DNA of 64,000 bases from Roseburia sp. (lineage in GTDB: Bacteria > Bacillota > Clostridia > Oscillospirales > Ruminococcaceae). A program made the position numbers and the translations under genes. Below, piece by piece: positions 8,479-15,774 of this stretch. The notes beneath the pieces are model-generated. The model saw only the letters and a program-made list of their open reading frames with translations. It did no database searches and was not told the origin of the DNA. The stretch is from NCBI GenBank assembly GCA_023666265.1, contig JAMPCH010000001.1, forward strand, positions 1-64,000, read 5' to 3'. Each line of letters opens with the position of its first letter. Within the stretch, counting starts at the first letter, position 1.

Positions 8479-9146
8479 TCCTTCCTTTCCTCTCGCCGAC
8501 CGTTCTTTTCCCGATCCAGCTCGTCGAGCTTATGCCGAAGCCCGTCGATCTCCGCCTGCATATGACAGAACTGCTGAGAAACGGGGTCGGGCATATGAAT
8601 CCAGTCGAGATCGCTCGGCGCGATCCTTACGCCGTCGCGTTTTACGATCCTCGCGGGAACGCCTACGGCGGTACAGTTCGGCGGAACCTCGCTCAATACG
8701 ACGGCGTTCGCCGCGATCTTACAGTTATCTCCGACCCGAAAGGGTCCGAGGACGCGCGCGCCCGCGCCGACCATGACGTTATTCCCGAGGGTAGGGTGGC
8801 GCTTCCCGACGTCTTTCCCCGTTCCGCCGAGGGTGACATTCTGATAGATCGTACAATAGTCGCCGATCTCGGCGGTCTCGCCGATCACGACGCCGCTCCC
8901 GTGGTCGATAAAAAGTCCCTTTCCGATGGTCGCGCCGGGGTGGATCTCGATCCCCGTTTTTCGGAGCGCCCGCTGGGAGATCCACCGCGCGAGGAAATAA
9001 TGCTTTTTAAGGTATAGCTTATGCGCTCGCCGATAAGAGCGGATCGCCTTAAAGCTCGGATAAAGAAAGCAGACCTCAAGATCGCTCTTGACGGCGGGGT
9101 CACGTTCCCGGACGGAGCGAATGTCCTCTTTCATTTTTTCAAACAT
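8475..9146 (-). CDS. cysE: serine O-acetyltransferase
   Basis: Acetylates serine to O-acetylserine, the precursor for cysteine. The C-terminal half shows left-handed beta-helix hexapeptide repeats (HPGATIGKGLFIDHG, VIGETAEIGDY, IYQNVTLGG) with the catalytic His of the DHG motif. At 223 residues it is the short Gram-positive form. The gene is first in a cysE-cysS operon, so cysteine synthesis and tRNA-Cys charging are controlled together by the T-box in its leader. Confidence 0.93.
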   Translation of the reverse strand: MFEKMKEDIRSVRERDPAVKSDLEVCFLYPSFKAIRSYRRAHKLYLKKHYFLARWISQRALRKTGIEIHPGATIGKGLFIDHGSGVVIGETAEIGDYCTIYQNVTLGGTGKDVGKRHPTLGNNVMVGAGARVLGPFRVGDNCKIAANAVVLSEVPPNCTAVGVPARIVKRDGVRIAPSDLDWIHMPDPVSQQFCHMQAEIDGLRHKLDELDREKNGRREERKE

Positions 9147-9250
9147 ATCGAATCCTTTCTATCGCGGGGGTCGATCTGTTCCAAAAGCTCTGTTCTTGCC
9201 CCACAAAATGATGAACAACTCGCTTGAAAATGATCCGTTACCCGCTTATG

Positions 9251-9523
9251 AAATCAAAAGCCCTCACAGCTAGGCTGCGAAGGCGTCGAAAACACGGTTC
9301 CACTTCGATTCCCGCAGGAAAGCTGCGGCTTTTTTCCCATAACGCAGGAGAACGGACGGGCATTTCCTCCCGTCGGCTCGGCAGACGCACTTCGCCGTGC
9401 TTTTCCTGTCGACCTTCCACCGCCGTCGGCTCTCTGTGAGGAAAATACTCGGGTACTCTGAATGCTTTTTTCTCCGTCCGATACTCGGAAGGAGAGATCG
9501 CCTTTCTTAAATTCAAATTTACA
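9251..9523 (-). ncRNA. T-box riboswitch, cysteine type, upstream of cysE-cysS
   Basis: The minus-strand leader has the landmarks of a T-box. These are AGAGAGCCG followed by GGTGGAAGG (stem I distal part), the antiterminator T-box sequence GTGGAACCGTG (TGGAACCGTG at plus 9293-9302) and a terminator made of GCCTTCGCAG and CTGTGAGGGC (9275-9284 with 9260-9269) followed by TTTTGATTT. A TGC triplet at 9387-9389, in GAAGTGCG on the 3' side of stem I, is a fitting Cys specifier. T-boxes bind uncharged tRNA and switch from termination to antitermination; here uncharged tRNA-Cys would turn on cysE-cysS. Exact stem limits were not folded by program. Confidence 0.88.
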
Positions 9524-9529
9524 AGACTT

Positions 9530-9558
9530 ATTTTACCATATCCCGACGAAAATGTCAA
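9530..9558 (-). promoter_or_regulatory. SigA-type promoter of the cysE T-box leader
   Basis: On the minus strand TTGACA (9553-9558) and TAAAAT (9530-9535) are 17 bp apart. Transcription should begin near 9523, at the start of the T-box. The -35 touches the end of the small membrane-protein gene upstream. Confidence 0.85.
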
Positions 9559-9561
9559 GAG

Positions 9562-9690
9562 TCAAAGATAATAATAACAAATGACGATCAAGATCGCGGA
9601 AACGAGCATAATGATCCAATTGACGACTACGCGCCGCTTCGAGCGACGCTCTGCTTCGCGGTCTTTTTCTTTATAGCTCTTTCTTGGCAT
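9562..9690 (-). CDS. 42-residue cationic single-span membrane protein
   Basis: A short open frame starting with ATG at 9690 after AGGAAAGGTATC, a good ribosome site. The protein begins MPRKSYKEKDREAERRSKRR, strongly basic, and then has one hydrophobic segment of about 21 residues ending in CYYYL. The predicted topology is a positive N terminus inside and a short outside end. It lies 43 bp after ruvX on the same strand and just before the T-box promoter. Function unknown; comparable tiny basic membrane proteins occur next to ruvX in some Clostridia, but no family name can be given with confidence. Confidence 0.55.
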   Translation of the reverse strand: MPRKSYKEKDREAERRSKRRVVVNWIIMLVSAILIVICYYYL

Positions 9691-9733
9691 GATACCTTTC
9701 CTTTTTGTTCGCATTCTCTAAAAAAGAGAACAA

Positions 9734-10159
9734 TCAACCGTTCCTTTGATTTGCGCGAAAGCGGAGGTAATTTTCGAGGATGACCGCCGCTGCCGCCGCG
9801 TCAATGATCTCCTTCCGCTTTTTTCCGCGCTTATTGATCTCGTTCATACGCTCGTGCGCGATGACGGTCGTCGAGCGTTCGTCCCACATCTCCACGGGGA
9901 CGGGAAGGCGCTCGCGCAGCCGCTCCGCGAAATCATGGCATTTTTCGCTCGCGGGACCGCGCGTCCCGTTCATATTGATCGGATTACCGACGACGACGAG
10001 CTCTCCGCCGAGTTCCCCGATCTTTTCGGCGACCCGCTCCGCGCAGAGCGCTCTGTCCTTTTCATGGATCACACAGATCGGCGTGGCGAGCATTTCGAGC
10101 GCGTCGCTCGCCGCGATCCCGGTACGGCTGTCCCCGTAATCAACCGCGATAATTTTCAT
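9734..10159 (-). CDS. ruvX: RuvX/YqgF-family putative Holliday junction resolvase
   Basis: RNase H-fold nuclease family, proposed to resolve recombination intermediates or process pre-16S rRNA. The N-terminal strand MKIIAVDYGDSRTGIA carries the first catalytic Asp (Asp7); VVVGNPINMNG and WDERSTT are family signatures, and a late IDAAAAAVILENYL holds the final Asp. The 141-residue length is normal. The start overlaps the TSCPD-domain gene by 4 bp. Confidence 0.92.
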   Translation of the reverse strand: MKIIAVDYGDSRTGIAASDALEMLATPICVIHEKDRALCAERVAEKIGELGGELVVVGNPINMNGTRGPASEKCHDFAERLRERLPVPVEMWDERSTTVIAHERMNEINKRGKKRKEIIDAAAAAVILENYLRFRANQRNG

Positions 10160-10401
10160 GCGCCGATCTCTTTCAGCGCCTGCGCGAGTTGATCGGGGCA
10201 GGAGGTGCCTTTCATATTACAGTTGATCCCGTCGAGGCGGCGGATCACCTCGTCGATCTTCATTCCCTTAACGAGGGCGCTGATCCCCTGTAAATTCCCG
10301 TTACAGCCGCCGATCACCTTTAGGTCGGTCAATACTCCGTCGTTTATCTCGATCACCATTTTTCGTGAGCATACGCCCTTGGGCGTGTATTCGTAAGTCA
10401 T
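10156..10401 (-). CDS. TSCPD domain protein (TIGR03905-like)
   Basis: An 81-residue protein with conserved Cys residues (GVCSRK, GGCNGN, NCNMKGTSCPDQLA), ending in the TSCPD motif also found in the C-terminal part of some B12-dependent ribonucleotide reductases. As a free-standing protein its role is not established; the cysteines suggest metal binding or redox. It is coupled to ruvX by a 4-bp overlap. Confidence 0.8.
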   Translation of the reverse strand: MTYEYTPKGVCSRKMVIEINDGVLTDLKVIGGCNGNLQGISALVKGMKIDEVIRRLDGINCNMKGTSCPDQLAQALKEIGA

Positions 10402-10459
10402 TTTCTTTTTCCTTTCTTTTTGTTTTATTTTTTATGGCAGGAGTGCTTTCCCGCCGGTT

Positions 10460-11620
10460 TTATTGATTTTCCGTCCACGCTTTCGCGACCGCTTCCGCTA
10501 CGCTTTTCGCGACCGCCTTATCGAGTGGGCTGGGAATGATATTCTCGGCGGAGAGTTCGCTTTCGGGAATGATGGCGGCGATCGCATGCGCGGCGGCGAT
10601 CTTCATTTCCTCGGTGATCGCCTTCGCCCGAACGGAAAGCGCCCCTTTAAACAGCCCGGGGAAGACGAGGACGTTGTTGATCTGGTTCGGGAAGTCGCTT
10701 CGCCCCGTCCCGACGATAAACGCGCCCGCCGCCTTCGCCTCGTCGGGCATGATCTCGGGCGTGGGGTTAGCCATCGCGAATACGATCGGTCTTTCCGCCA
10801 TGCTTTGTATCATTTCCGCCGTGACCAATCCCGGGCGGGATACGCCGACGAAAGCGTCCGCGCCCTTCATCGCGTCGGCGAGCGAGCCTTTCCGAACGTT
10901 TTTGTTGGAAACGCTCTTGATCTCATTATGTGCGGAATTCTCGTACTTTGTGTCTCGATTGATGATCCCGCAAAGATCAACCATGATCAGGTCGCCGATC
11001 CCGAGCTTTAATAAAAACGTGCCGATCGCGATCCCCGCCGCGCCCGCGCCGTTAATGACGACCGTCATTTCCGAGAGCTTTTTCCCCGCGCATTTCGCCG
11101 CGTTGATCATGGCGGCGGCGACGACGACGGCTGTCCCGTGCTGATCGTCGTGAAAGACGGGGATATCCAGCTTTTCCTTTAACCGCCGCTCGATCTCGAA
11201 ACAACGCGGCGCGGAAATATCCTCGAGATTGATCCCGCCGAAGCTGTCCGAAAGAAGCTCGATCGTTCGGACGATCTCGTCGACGTTCTTACTTTTTACA
11301 CAAAGCGGGAAAGCGTCCACGTCCGCAAATTCCTTGAATAAACAACACTTCCCTTCCATGACGGGCATACCCGCGAGTCCGCCGATGTCGCCCAGCCCGA
11401 GTACCGCCGTACCGTCGGTAATGACCGCGACGAGATTTTTTCGGCGGGTGAGGGAATAGGAGAGGGAGGGGTCATCCTTGATCGCGAGGCAGGCTTCCGC
11501 GACGCCGGGCGTATACGCGAGCGAGAGATCCTCTCTTGTCTCGATTGGTGCGCGGGAGATCACCTCGATCTTCCCATGCCATTCATAGTGCTTTTTGAGC
11601 GCTTCTTCTTTTATGTTCAT
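10460..11620 (-). CDS. NAD(P)-dependent malic enzyme
   Basis: Oxidatively decarboxylates malate to pyruvate. Visible are the malate/metal-binding N domain (SLAYTPGVAEACLAI, TDGTAVLGLGDIG, PVMEGKCCLFKEFADVDAFP), the metal motif FHDDQHGTAVV and the dinucleotide-binding GAGAAGIAIG around residue 195. At 386 residues it is the short bacterial form without a phosphotransacetylase-like domain. Cofactor preference is not clear by eye. It stands 42 bp after the GNAT gene and 58 bp before the TSCPD gene. Confidence 0.92.
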   Translation of the reverse strand: MNIKEEALKKHYEWHGKIEVISRAPIETREDLSLAYTPGVAEACLAIKDDPSLSYSLTRRKNLVAVITDGTAVLGLGDIGGLAGMPVMEGKCCLFKEFADVDAFPLCVKSKNVDEIVRTIELLSDSFGGINLEDISAPRCFEIERRLKEKLDIPVFHDDQHGTAVVVAAAMINAAKCAGKKLSEMTVVINGAGAAGIAIGTFLLKLGIGDLIMVDLCGIINRDTKYENSAHNEIKSVSNKNVRKGSLADAMKGADAFVGVSRPGLVTAEMIQSMAERPIVFAMANPTPEIMPDEAKAAGAFIVGTGRSDFPNQINNVLVFPGLFKGALSVRAKAITEEMKIAAAHAIAAIIPESELSAENIIPSPLDKAVAKSVAEAVAKAWTENQ

Positions 11621-11662
11621 TTTAGCTTCCTTTCTTTTGCGGGATATTCTTGGGCGGGATTT

Positions 11663-12076
11663 CTATAATACAAGCGTTACATAAGAGCCGACGATATTCC
11701 CGTCCGGCATTTTTACGGGAGAGATCCCGAATTTATTTTTAAGCCATAAGCTGTGTGAGGCGCTGTTCCCGATGTCGCAGTAGGCGCGGAGCTGATAGCT
11801 TTTTCTCTCCCGCTCGATCTGCGCGATCTTCTCTATCATGGCGGACGCAATTCCTTTGTTCCGCCGCGTTTCGTCCAACACGTCGATCACGTTAATGAAA
11901 GCCTCGGAAGCGTCGATGGGCGCGGGTATTTTTCGCACAAAGACTGTCGCGAACCCGAGCGGCACGCCATCCTCCTCCGCGACGACGAGGTAATCTCCGT
12001 CGATAAAATCCGCCGCCTGCGGACGGATCAGAAGGATCTTCTCCCGATCGGACGGCGTTCCTAGCCGGATTTCCAT
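11663..12076 (-). CDS. GNAT family N-acetyltransferase
   Basis: A 137-residue acetyltransferase. INVIDVLDETRRNKGIASAMIEKI carries the RxxGxA acetyl-CoA loop, and the stretch SHSLWLKNKFGISPVKM is the usual C-terminal motif. AAGGTG lies 6 bases upstream of the ATG. It is cotranscribed with the VOC and deaminase genes upstream; the substrate is unknown. Confidence 0.72.
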   Translation of the reverse strand: MEIRLGTPSDREKILLIRPQAADFIDGDYLVVAEEDGVPLGFATVFVRKIPAPIDASEAFINVIDVLDETRRNKGIASAMIEKIAQIERERKSYQLRAYCDIGNSASHSLWLKNKFGISPVKMPDGNIVGSYVTLVL

Positions 12077-12098
12077 AAAATCACCTTCTTCTTAAAAT

Positions 12099-12482
12099 TT
12101 ATATCGTGATCTCGATCCGATTTCCCTCGACCCCGATGATACAGCTCTCGTAATAGCCGTCGCCGGTCGTCCGAGGTCCGCCGATCACCTCGAAGCCATC
12201 GGCTTTGAGGACTTTTGTTAAGCGATCGACTTCTTCTTTACTCCCAACGGAGAACGCGATATGGGAATAACCGATCTCCGCGAAGGGATCTTGAAGCGCC
12301 TCGGTTTCCGGACGGTTCGTTAGCTCCAGCCTTGCGCCGTCGTCAAACGTCAAAAAATACGAGCGAAAGCCGGTGATCGGATTTCGATAGCCGCCGTTCG
12401 GCGCGGCTTTAAAGTATTTTACGAAGAAACTCTTCGCCGCCTCCAAGTCCTTTACGGACAGCGCGATATGCTCGATCCTCAC
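12099..12482 (-). CDS. VOC (glyoxalase/dioxygenase-like) family protein
   Basis: A 127-residue protein with the paired beta-alpha-beta-beta-beta modules of the VOC superfamily: IEHIALSVKDLEAAKSFF at the start and YSHIAFSVGSKEEVDRL at mid-length, each beginning with a metal-type His, plus a final GNRIEITI. The chosen start is GTG at 12482, which overlaps the deaminase stop in a GTGA junction; an in-frame ATG at 12497 lies inside the deaminase gene and has no better ribosome site. The reaction is unknown; lactoylglutathione lyase-like activity is only one possibility. Confidence 0.72.
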   Translation of the reverse strand: MRIEHIALSVKDLEAAKSFFVKYFKAAPNGGYRNPITGFRSYFLTFDDGARLELTNRPETEALQDPFAEIGYSHIAFSVGSKEEVDRLTKVLKADGFEVIGGPRTTGDGYYESCIIGVEGNRIEITI

Positions 12483-12877
12483 GGCTTGATCCACCATTCG
12501 GGGGTAAGCTCTCCGAGCGTTACGACCCGCCCTTCCTCATAGTCGAGCATGATCTCGATGTTCGGGTAATCGCGCGGCATGAGCTGAACCATCAATTCCC
12601 GACACGCGCCGCAGGGCGCGCCCGTTTTCCCGTTCGGCATGATCGCGAGGATTTTTTCGATCCGCTGTTCTCCGTCGGTGATCATACGAAAGATCGCGTT
12701 TCGCTCCGCGCAGATCCCGAGCGTCGAACAGGTGTCAACACATACGCCGATGTAAATTTTTCCCGACCCCGAGAGGAGAGCGGCGGCGACCCCGCCCGCG
12801 TCGATATAATCCGAGATCCTTCGACCGTTTTGGACGGTCTTCGCCGCCCGATAGAGCGACCCCCATACTTGATCCAT
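12479..12877 (-). CDS. cytidine deaminase-like zinc enzyme
   Basis: A 132-residue member of the cytidine/blasticidin deaminase fold. The zinc motifs CAERNA (about 66-71, with the catalytic Glu) and PCGACRE (about 98-104) are intact. Homologues without the classical cytidine-specific residues are often labelled blasticidin-S-deaminase-like, so nucleoside specificity is open. It is first in a run with the VOC and GNAT genes. Confidence 0.82.
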   Translation of the reverse strand: MDQVWGSLYRAAKTVQNGRRISDYIDAGGVAAALLSGSGKIYIGVCVDTCSTLGICAERNAIFRMITDGEQRIEKILAIMPNGKTGAPCGACRELMVQLMPRDYPNIEIMLDYEEGRVVTLGELTPEWWIKP

Positions 12878-12943
12878 TTTACTTACCTCTCAAACGAACC
12901 CGAAAACTCGGGAAATAAACCCTTCACAAAATCAAAAAGGGAT

Positions 12944-13792
12944 TTATCCGTTTTCGCTGTTCGCGAGGATCTTTCGGACGGATTCCTCGGGCGTGAATTT
13001 ATATCCGAGCGAGATCGCGTAGTGGTTATAAAAGCCGTGGAAGTCCGAACCGCCCGTCCGTAAGATCCCGTATTGATCCGCGAGACGTTCGAGCCGCTTT
13101 TCACATTCCTCGTTCGCGCTTTCGTGATAGACCTCCGCGCCGTCGATTTTTCCCGAGGCAGCGAGTTCCTCAAGGAGGTCAAAGCTGTCATAGACCTTCG
13201 GGTGGGCGAGGACAGCCGTCCCGCCCGCCGAATGGATCAGCTCGAGCGCGAATCGAACGTCGGGGTTATGCTCGGTCTCCGCGCGTACTTCCTCGGCGCA
13301 AAGTCCCGTTTTTGCGTTAAAAAGGGACTCATAGACCTCGCCGTAAAGCTCGGTCGTATAGCCGTAATCCATGAGCGCGTGCATGATGTGACATTTATAG
13401 ATCGCTTTCCCGCCCGCCGCGTATTTGACGATATTTTCGAGCGCGATCGGGTACTGTTCGAGTACCTTGAGCGCCATACTTTTCCCGCGCTGTTTCCGCG
13501 CCTCACAGGTTCTCAAGCATAGTCCCTCGAGCCGATCGGGCTTTTTCGGCATATAACAGAGAATATGTACCTTCCTCCCGCGCGCGGTATCGACCGCCGA
13601 GATCTCGACCGCCGGGAGGACGCGAATCCCGTATCTTTGTCCGAGAACGACCGCGCGGGAGACCGACGCGAGATTATCATGATCGGTGATCGCGAGGCAA
13701 TCGATCCGATTTCGCTTCGCCTGCGCGATGACCTCCTCGATCCCGAGCGAACCGTCGGAAAGCGTTGTGTGACAATGAAGATCAGCTCTCAT
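12944..13792 (-). CDS. PHP-domain phosphoesterase (RNase AM/TrpH-like)
   Basis: A 282-residue metal-dependent phosphoesterase. The N terminus MRADLHCHTTLSDG gives the HxH metal motif; AITDHDN, LPAVEIS, VLAHPKVY and GGSDFHGFYN supply the remaining PHP ligands. The E. coli relative removes 5' nucleotides from rRNA precursors and hydrolyses 3',5'-nucleoside bisphosphates; this specificity is likely but not proven here. About 50 bp separate it from the YesL-like gene upstream. Confidence 0.85.
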   Translation of the reverse strand: MRADLHCHTTLSDGSLGIEEVIAQAKRNRIDCLAITDHDNLASVSRAVVLGQRYGIRVLPAVEISAVDTARGRKVHILCYMPKKPDRLEGLCLRTCEARKQRGKSMALKVLEQYPIALENIVKYAAGGKAIYKCHIMHALMDYGYTTELYGEVYESLFNAKTGLCAEEVRAETEHNPDVRFALELIHSAGGTAVLAHPKVYDSFDLLEELAASGKIDGAEVYHESANEECEKRLERLADQYGILRTGGSDFHGFYNHYAISLGYKFTPEESVRKILANSENG

Positions 13793-13846
13793 ATTCCATA
13801 CCTCCCTTATCGTGCTGACGTTTTCGGCGCAGGGGACTGCGCGTTT

Positions 13847-14707
13847 TTATCGAATGACTTTACCTTTTACCTTGACGTGATCCGTCTTGGTTTTTGGCAC
13901 GGCGGACGCTTTTGGATCCGTGTCGGTCGGCGCTTCCGTTCCGCCCTTGTCCTCAAAGAGGGCTTCGCCCTCCGTATCATAGCGGGCGTATTCGGGATTT
14001 TTTTCGCCCCGCGCCTCATAATACGGGTCAATGATATGCTTTTGGATCACGGGGTAGGCGCAAAAGGTCGCGATAAAAGAGATCCACGCCGCCGGAAGGA
14101 GCGGGAGAAGAAAGACCGAATACGGATAGCCGAACGCCATCAGGATCACGAGAAGAAGCGTCGAGAAAAAGGCGGCGGCGCTCCGCTTTAAGCCCGCGAT
14201 CATTAAAATAAAGGCGTTTTTTAAGATCTGGGGAAGGCGGAGCTTTAACGCGACGATTTGAGGATAGATGTAAAAATGCATCATATAGACGATAAAGCCG
14301 ACCGCGAGTGAAAGGGCGAGCATCAACTTATTTTGAGTACTCTGATCCTGTTCGAGTGAGGCGAGGTAAAAATTCACGTTATAAAGGAAGAGGACGATCA
14401 ACCCGAGATCGACGATCCCGACGGGGAGCGCCTGTTTCCAATTCTTTTTAAACGCCGTTTTAAACTCGTCAAAGACAAAGATCGGTTCGCCGATGACAAA
14501 TTTCCGCATGACCTGCGTCATTGCCGCGAGAGCGGGACCAAAGGTCACGATCGGGATACAAAAGAGGAAGAAGATCAGGTTGATCTGAAAAAACTTCCAA
14601 AATTTGTTGCCGAAGATCTCCCAAAAGAGAAAGAATGGTTTTTTTTGCGGTCCGTTTTTTTGTACGCCGCTTCCCGCTTTTCCGTAGTGAAATAGATCGA
14701 TCGCCAT
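13847..14707 (-). CDS. YesL-like (DUF624) multi-span membrane protein
   Basis: A 286-residue integral membrane protein. It starts with a ~35-residue soluble part, then FFLFWEIFGNKFWKFFQINLIF and CIPIVTFGPALAAMT, hallmarks of the DUF624/YesL family, and four or more further hydrophobic segments to about residue 225. A charged, Pro/Lys/Asp-rich tail ends the protein. YesL relatives sit near carbohydrate transport and degradation genes; here the AraC regulator and arabinofuranosidase are next door. Molecular function unknown. Confidence 0.75.
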   Translation of the reverse strand: MAIDLFHYGKAGSGVQKNGPQKKPFFLFWEIFGNKFWKFFQINLIFFLFCIPIVTFGPALAAMTQVMRKFVIGEPIFVFDEFKTAFKKNWKQALPVGIVDLGLIVLFLYNVNFYLASLEQDQSTQNKLMLALSLAVGFIVYMMHFYIYPQIVALKLRLPQILKNAFILMIAGLKRSAAAFFSTLLLVILMAFGYPYSVFLLPLLPAAWISFIATFCAYPVIQKHIIDPYYEARGEKNPEYARYDTEGEALFEDKGGTEAPTDTDPKASAVPKTKTDHVKVKGKVIR

Positions 14708-14762
14708 AAAATCAAAGAGCCGTCCTTCCGAAACGAATTTTAAAATATGCTATACATTATTT

Positions 14763-14791
14763 ATTATACAACGTTTCTCGCGGAAATGCAA
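14763..14791 (-). promoter_or_regulatory. promoter of the YesL-like gene
   Basis: Minus strand TTGCAT (14786-14791), 17-bp spacer, TATAAT (14763-14768); leader of about 50 nt. Confidence 0.75.
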
Positions 14792-14835
14792 GCCTTTTGT
14801 GTAAAATTTCATTTTTCTTTCCGCGATCGGACGTT

Positions 14836-15633
14836 TTAGCGGTTTTTTCGCGCCTCGAGGCGAAATTCGGAGGGGGTTCGACCCGTTCTCTTTTTAAATT
14901 GACGCATAAAATGCTCGGCGTTTTCATAGCCGCAAAGCGCGGCGACCTCCTTGATCGAGAGCGCAGTCGTTTCGAGATAGTATTTCGCCGTTTTGAGACG
15001 CGCGCGAAGAATATCCTCATAACAGCTCACGCCGAACTGCGCTTTATAAAGCGCCTGAAAATACGGCTCGCTCAGATTGAGCCTTTCGGCGAGATCGGCG
15101 ATACGGATCGGCTTCGCCGAGGCGGTATAAAGCTCGGCGCGAAGGGCGCGAAGCGCCTCGGCGTGGATATTTTCGCGTGGGGCGGCGGGTCTTCCCGTAT
15201 GTACGCTTTCGGCGATCCGAAGCAGGAGCATACGGATCAGAAGATCGATGTACCGCTCGCGAAAGGGGCTGTCCGAAAGCTGTTCGTGGCTCAGCTCCGT
15301 CATGATCGCCTCACAGGCGGCGAGATTCCCGAGTCGGATCACGCTATCGAAGGGAAGGATCGTAAAGAGCGGGTCGTCCTCGGGACATTCCATATGAAGC
15401 CAGTGGTTCGCGTAAGCGCCGCCGTCCGAGCCGTAGGACTGGCGTGTTCCGCGCCGATAGAGGATCGCGCTCTCGGGCGGGGCGTAAATCACCTCCGAGG
15501 GGAGGACGAGCCGCGCGGGCGATAGAAAGATCAAAAGGAGATTATCCCCCGAGCCGTTTTCGCGCTCGATCATAAAGCCGCGTTCATGCCGATAATCCAT
15601 ACCGAGCGTATGAAGCTTCATTCGCTTTTCCAT
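14836..15633 (-). CDS. AraC family transcriptional regulator
   Basis: A 265-residue regulator: a cupin-like N-terminal sensing domain (about 1-140) and a C-terminal double helix-turn-helix with IRIADLAERLNLSEPYFQALY and LSIKEVAALCGYENAEHFMRQF, ending RTGRTPSEFR. The reading frame is open to 15690, but ATG 15633 is preceded by AGGGAGAAG at good spacing and gives the natural N terminus. It is transcribed away from the GH51 arabinofuranosidase and the two promoters overlap, so regulation of that gene by an arabinose-related or oligosaccharide signal is the simplest inference. Confidence 0.87.
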   Translation of the reverse strand: MEKRMKLHTLGMDYRHERGFMIERENGSGDNLLLIFLSPARLVLPSEVIYAPPESAILYRRGTRQSYGSDGGAYANHWLHMECPEDDPLFTILPFDSVIRLGNLAACEAIMTELSHEQLSDSPFRERYIDLLIRMLLLRIAESVHTGRPAAPRENIHAEALRALRAELYTASAKPIRIADLAERLNLSEPYFQALYKAQFGVSCYEDILRARLKTAKYYLETTALSIKEVAALCGYENAEHFMRQFKKRTGRTPSEFRLEARKNR

Positions 15634-15678
15634 AAAATGCTTCTCCCTAAAAATCATAGGATATATCAGTATAAACCT

Positions 15679-15707
15679 ATCATAAATCATTGCTTTGATT
15701 TTGTCAA
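15679..15707 (-). promoter_or_regulatory. promoter of the araC-type regulator, overlapping the divergent GH51 promoter
   Basis: Minus strand TTGACA (15702-15707), 17-bp spacer, TATGAT (15679-15684). Its -35 lies inside the spacer of the plus-strand promoter at 15690-15718. Confidence 0.75.
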
Positions 15708-15718
15708 GACTGTATAAT
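15690..15718 (+). promoter_or_regulatory. promoter of the GH51 gene
   Basis: TTGCTT (15690-15695), 17-bp spacer, TATAAT (15713-15718). The weak -35 and the overlap with the regulator's promoter fit an activator-dependent promoter. Confidence 0.7.
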
Positions 15719-15774
15719 AAAATAAAATAAAATTATCCCGTCGGGACGATCACAGGAAAGGAATAGTCACTATC

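Noticed and set aside
13827-13842. GCGCAG/CTGCGC hairpin after the YesL-like gene
   Set aside because: The T-tract follows only on the plus strand, opposite to both neighbouring genes, so it was not called a terminator of either.
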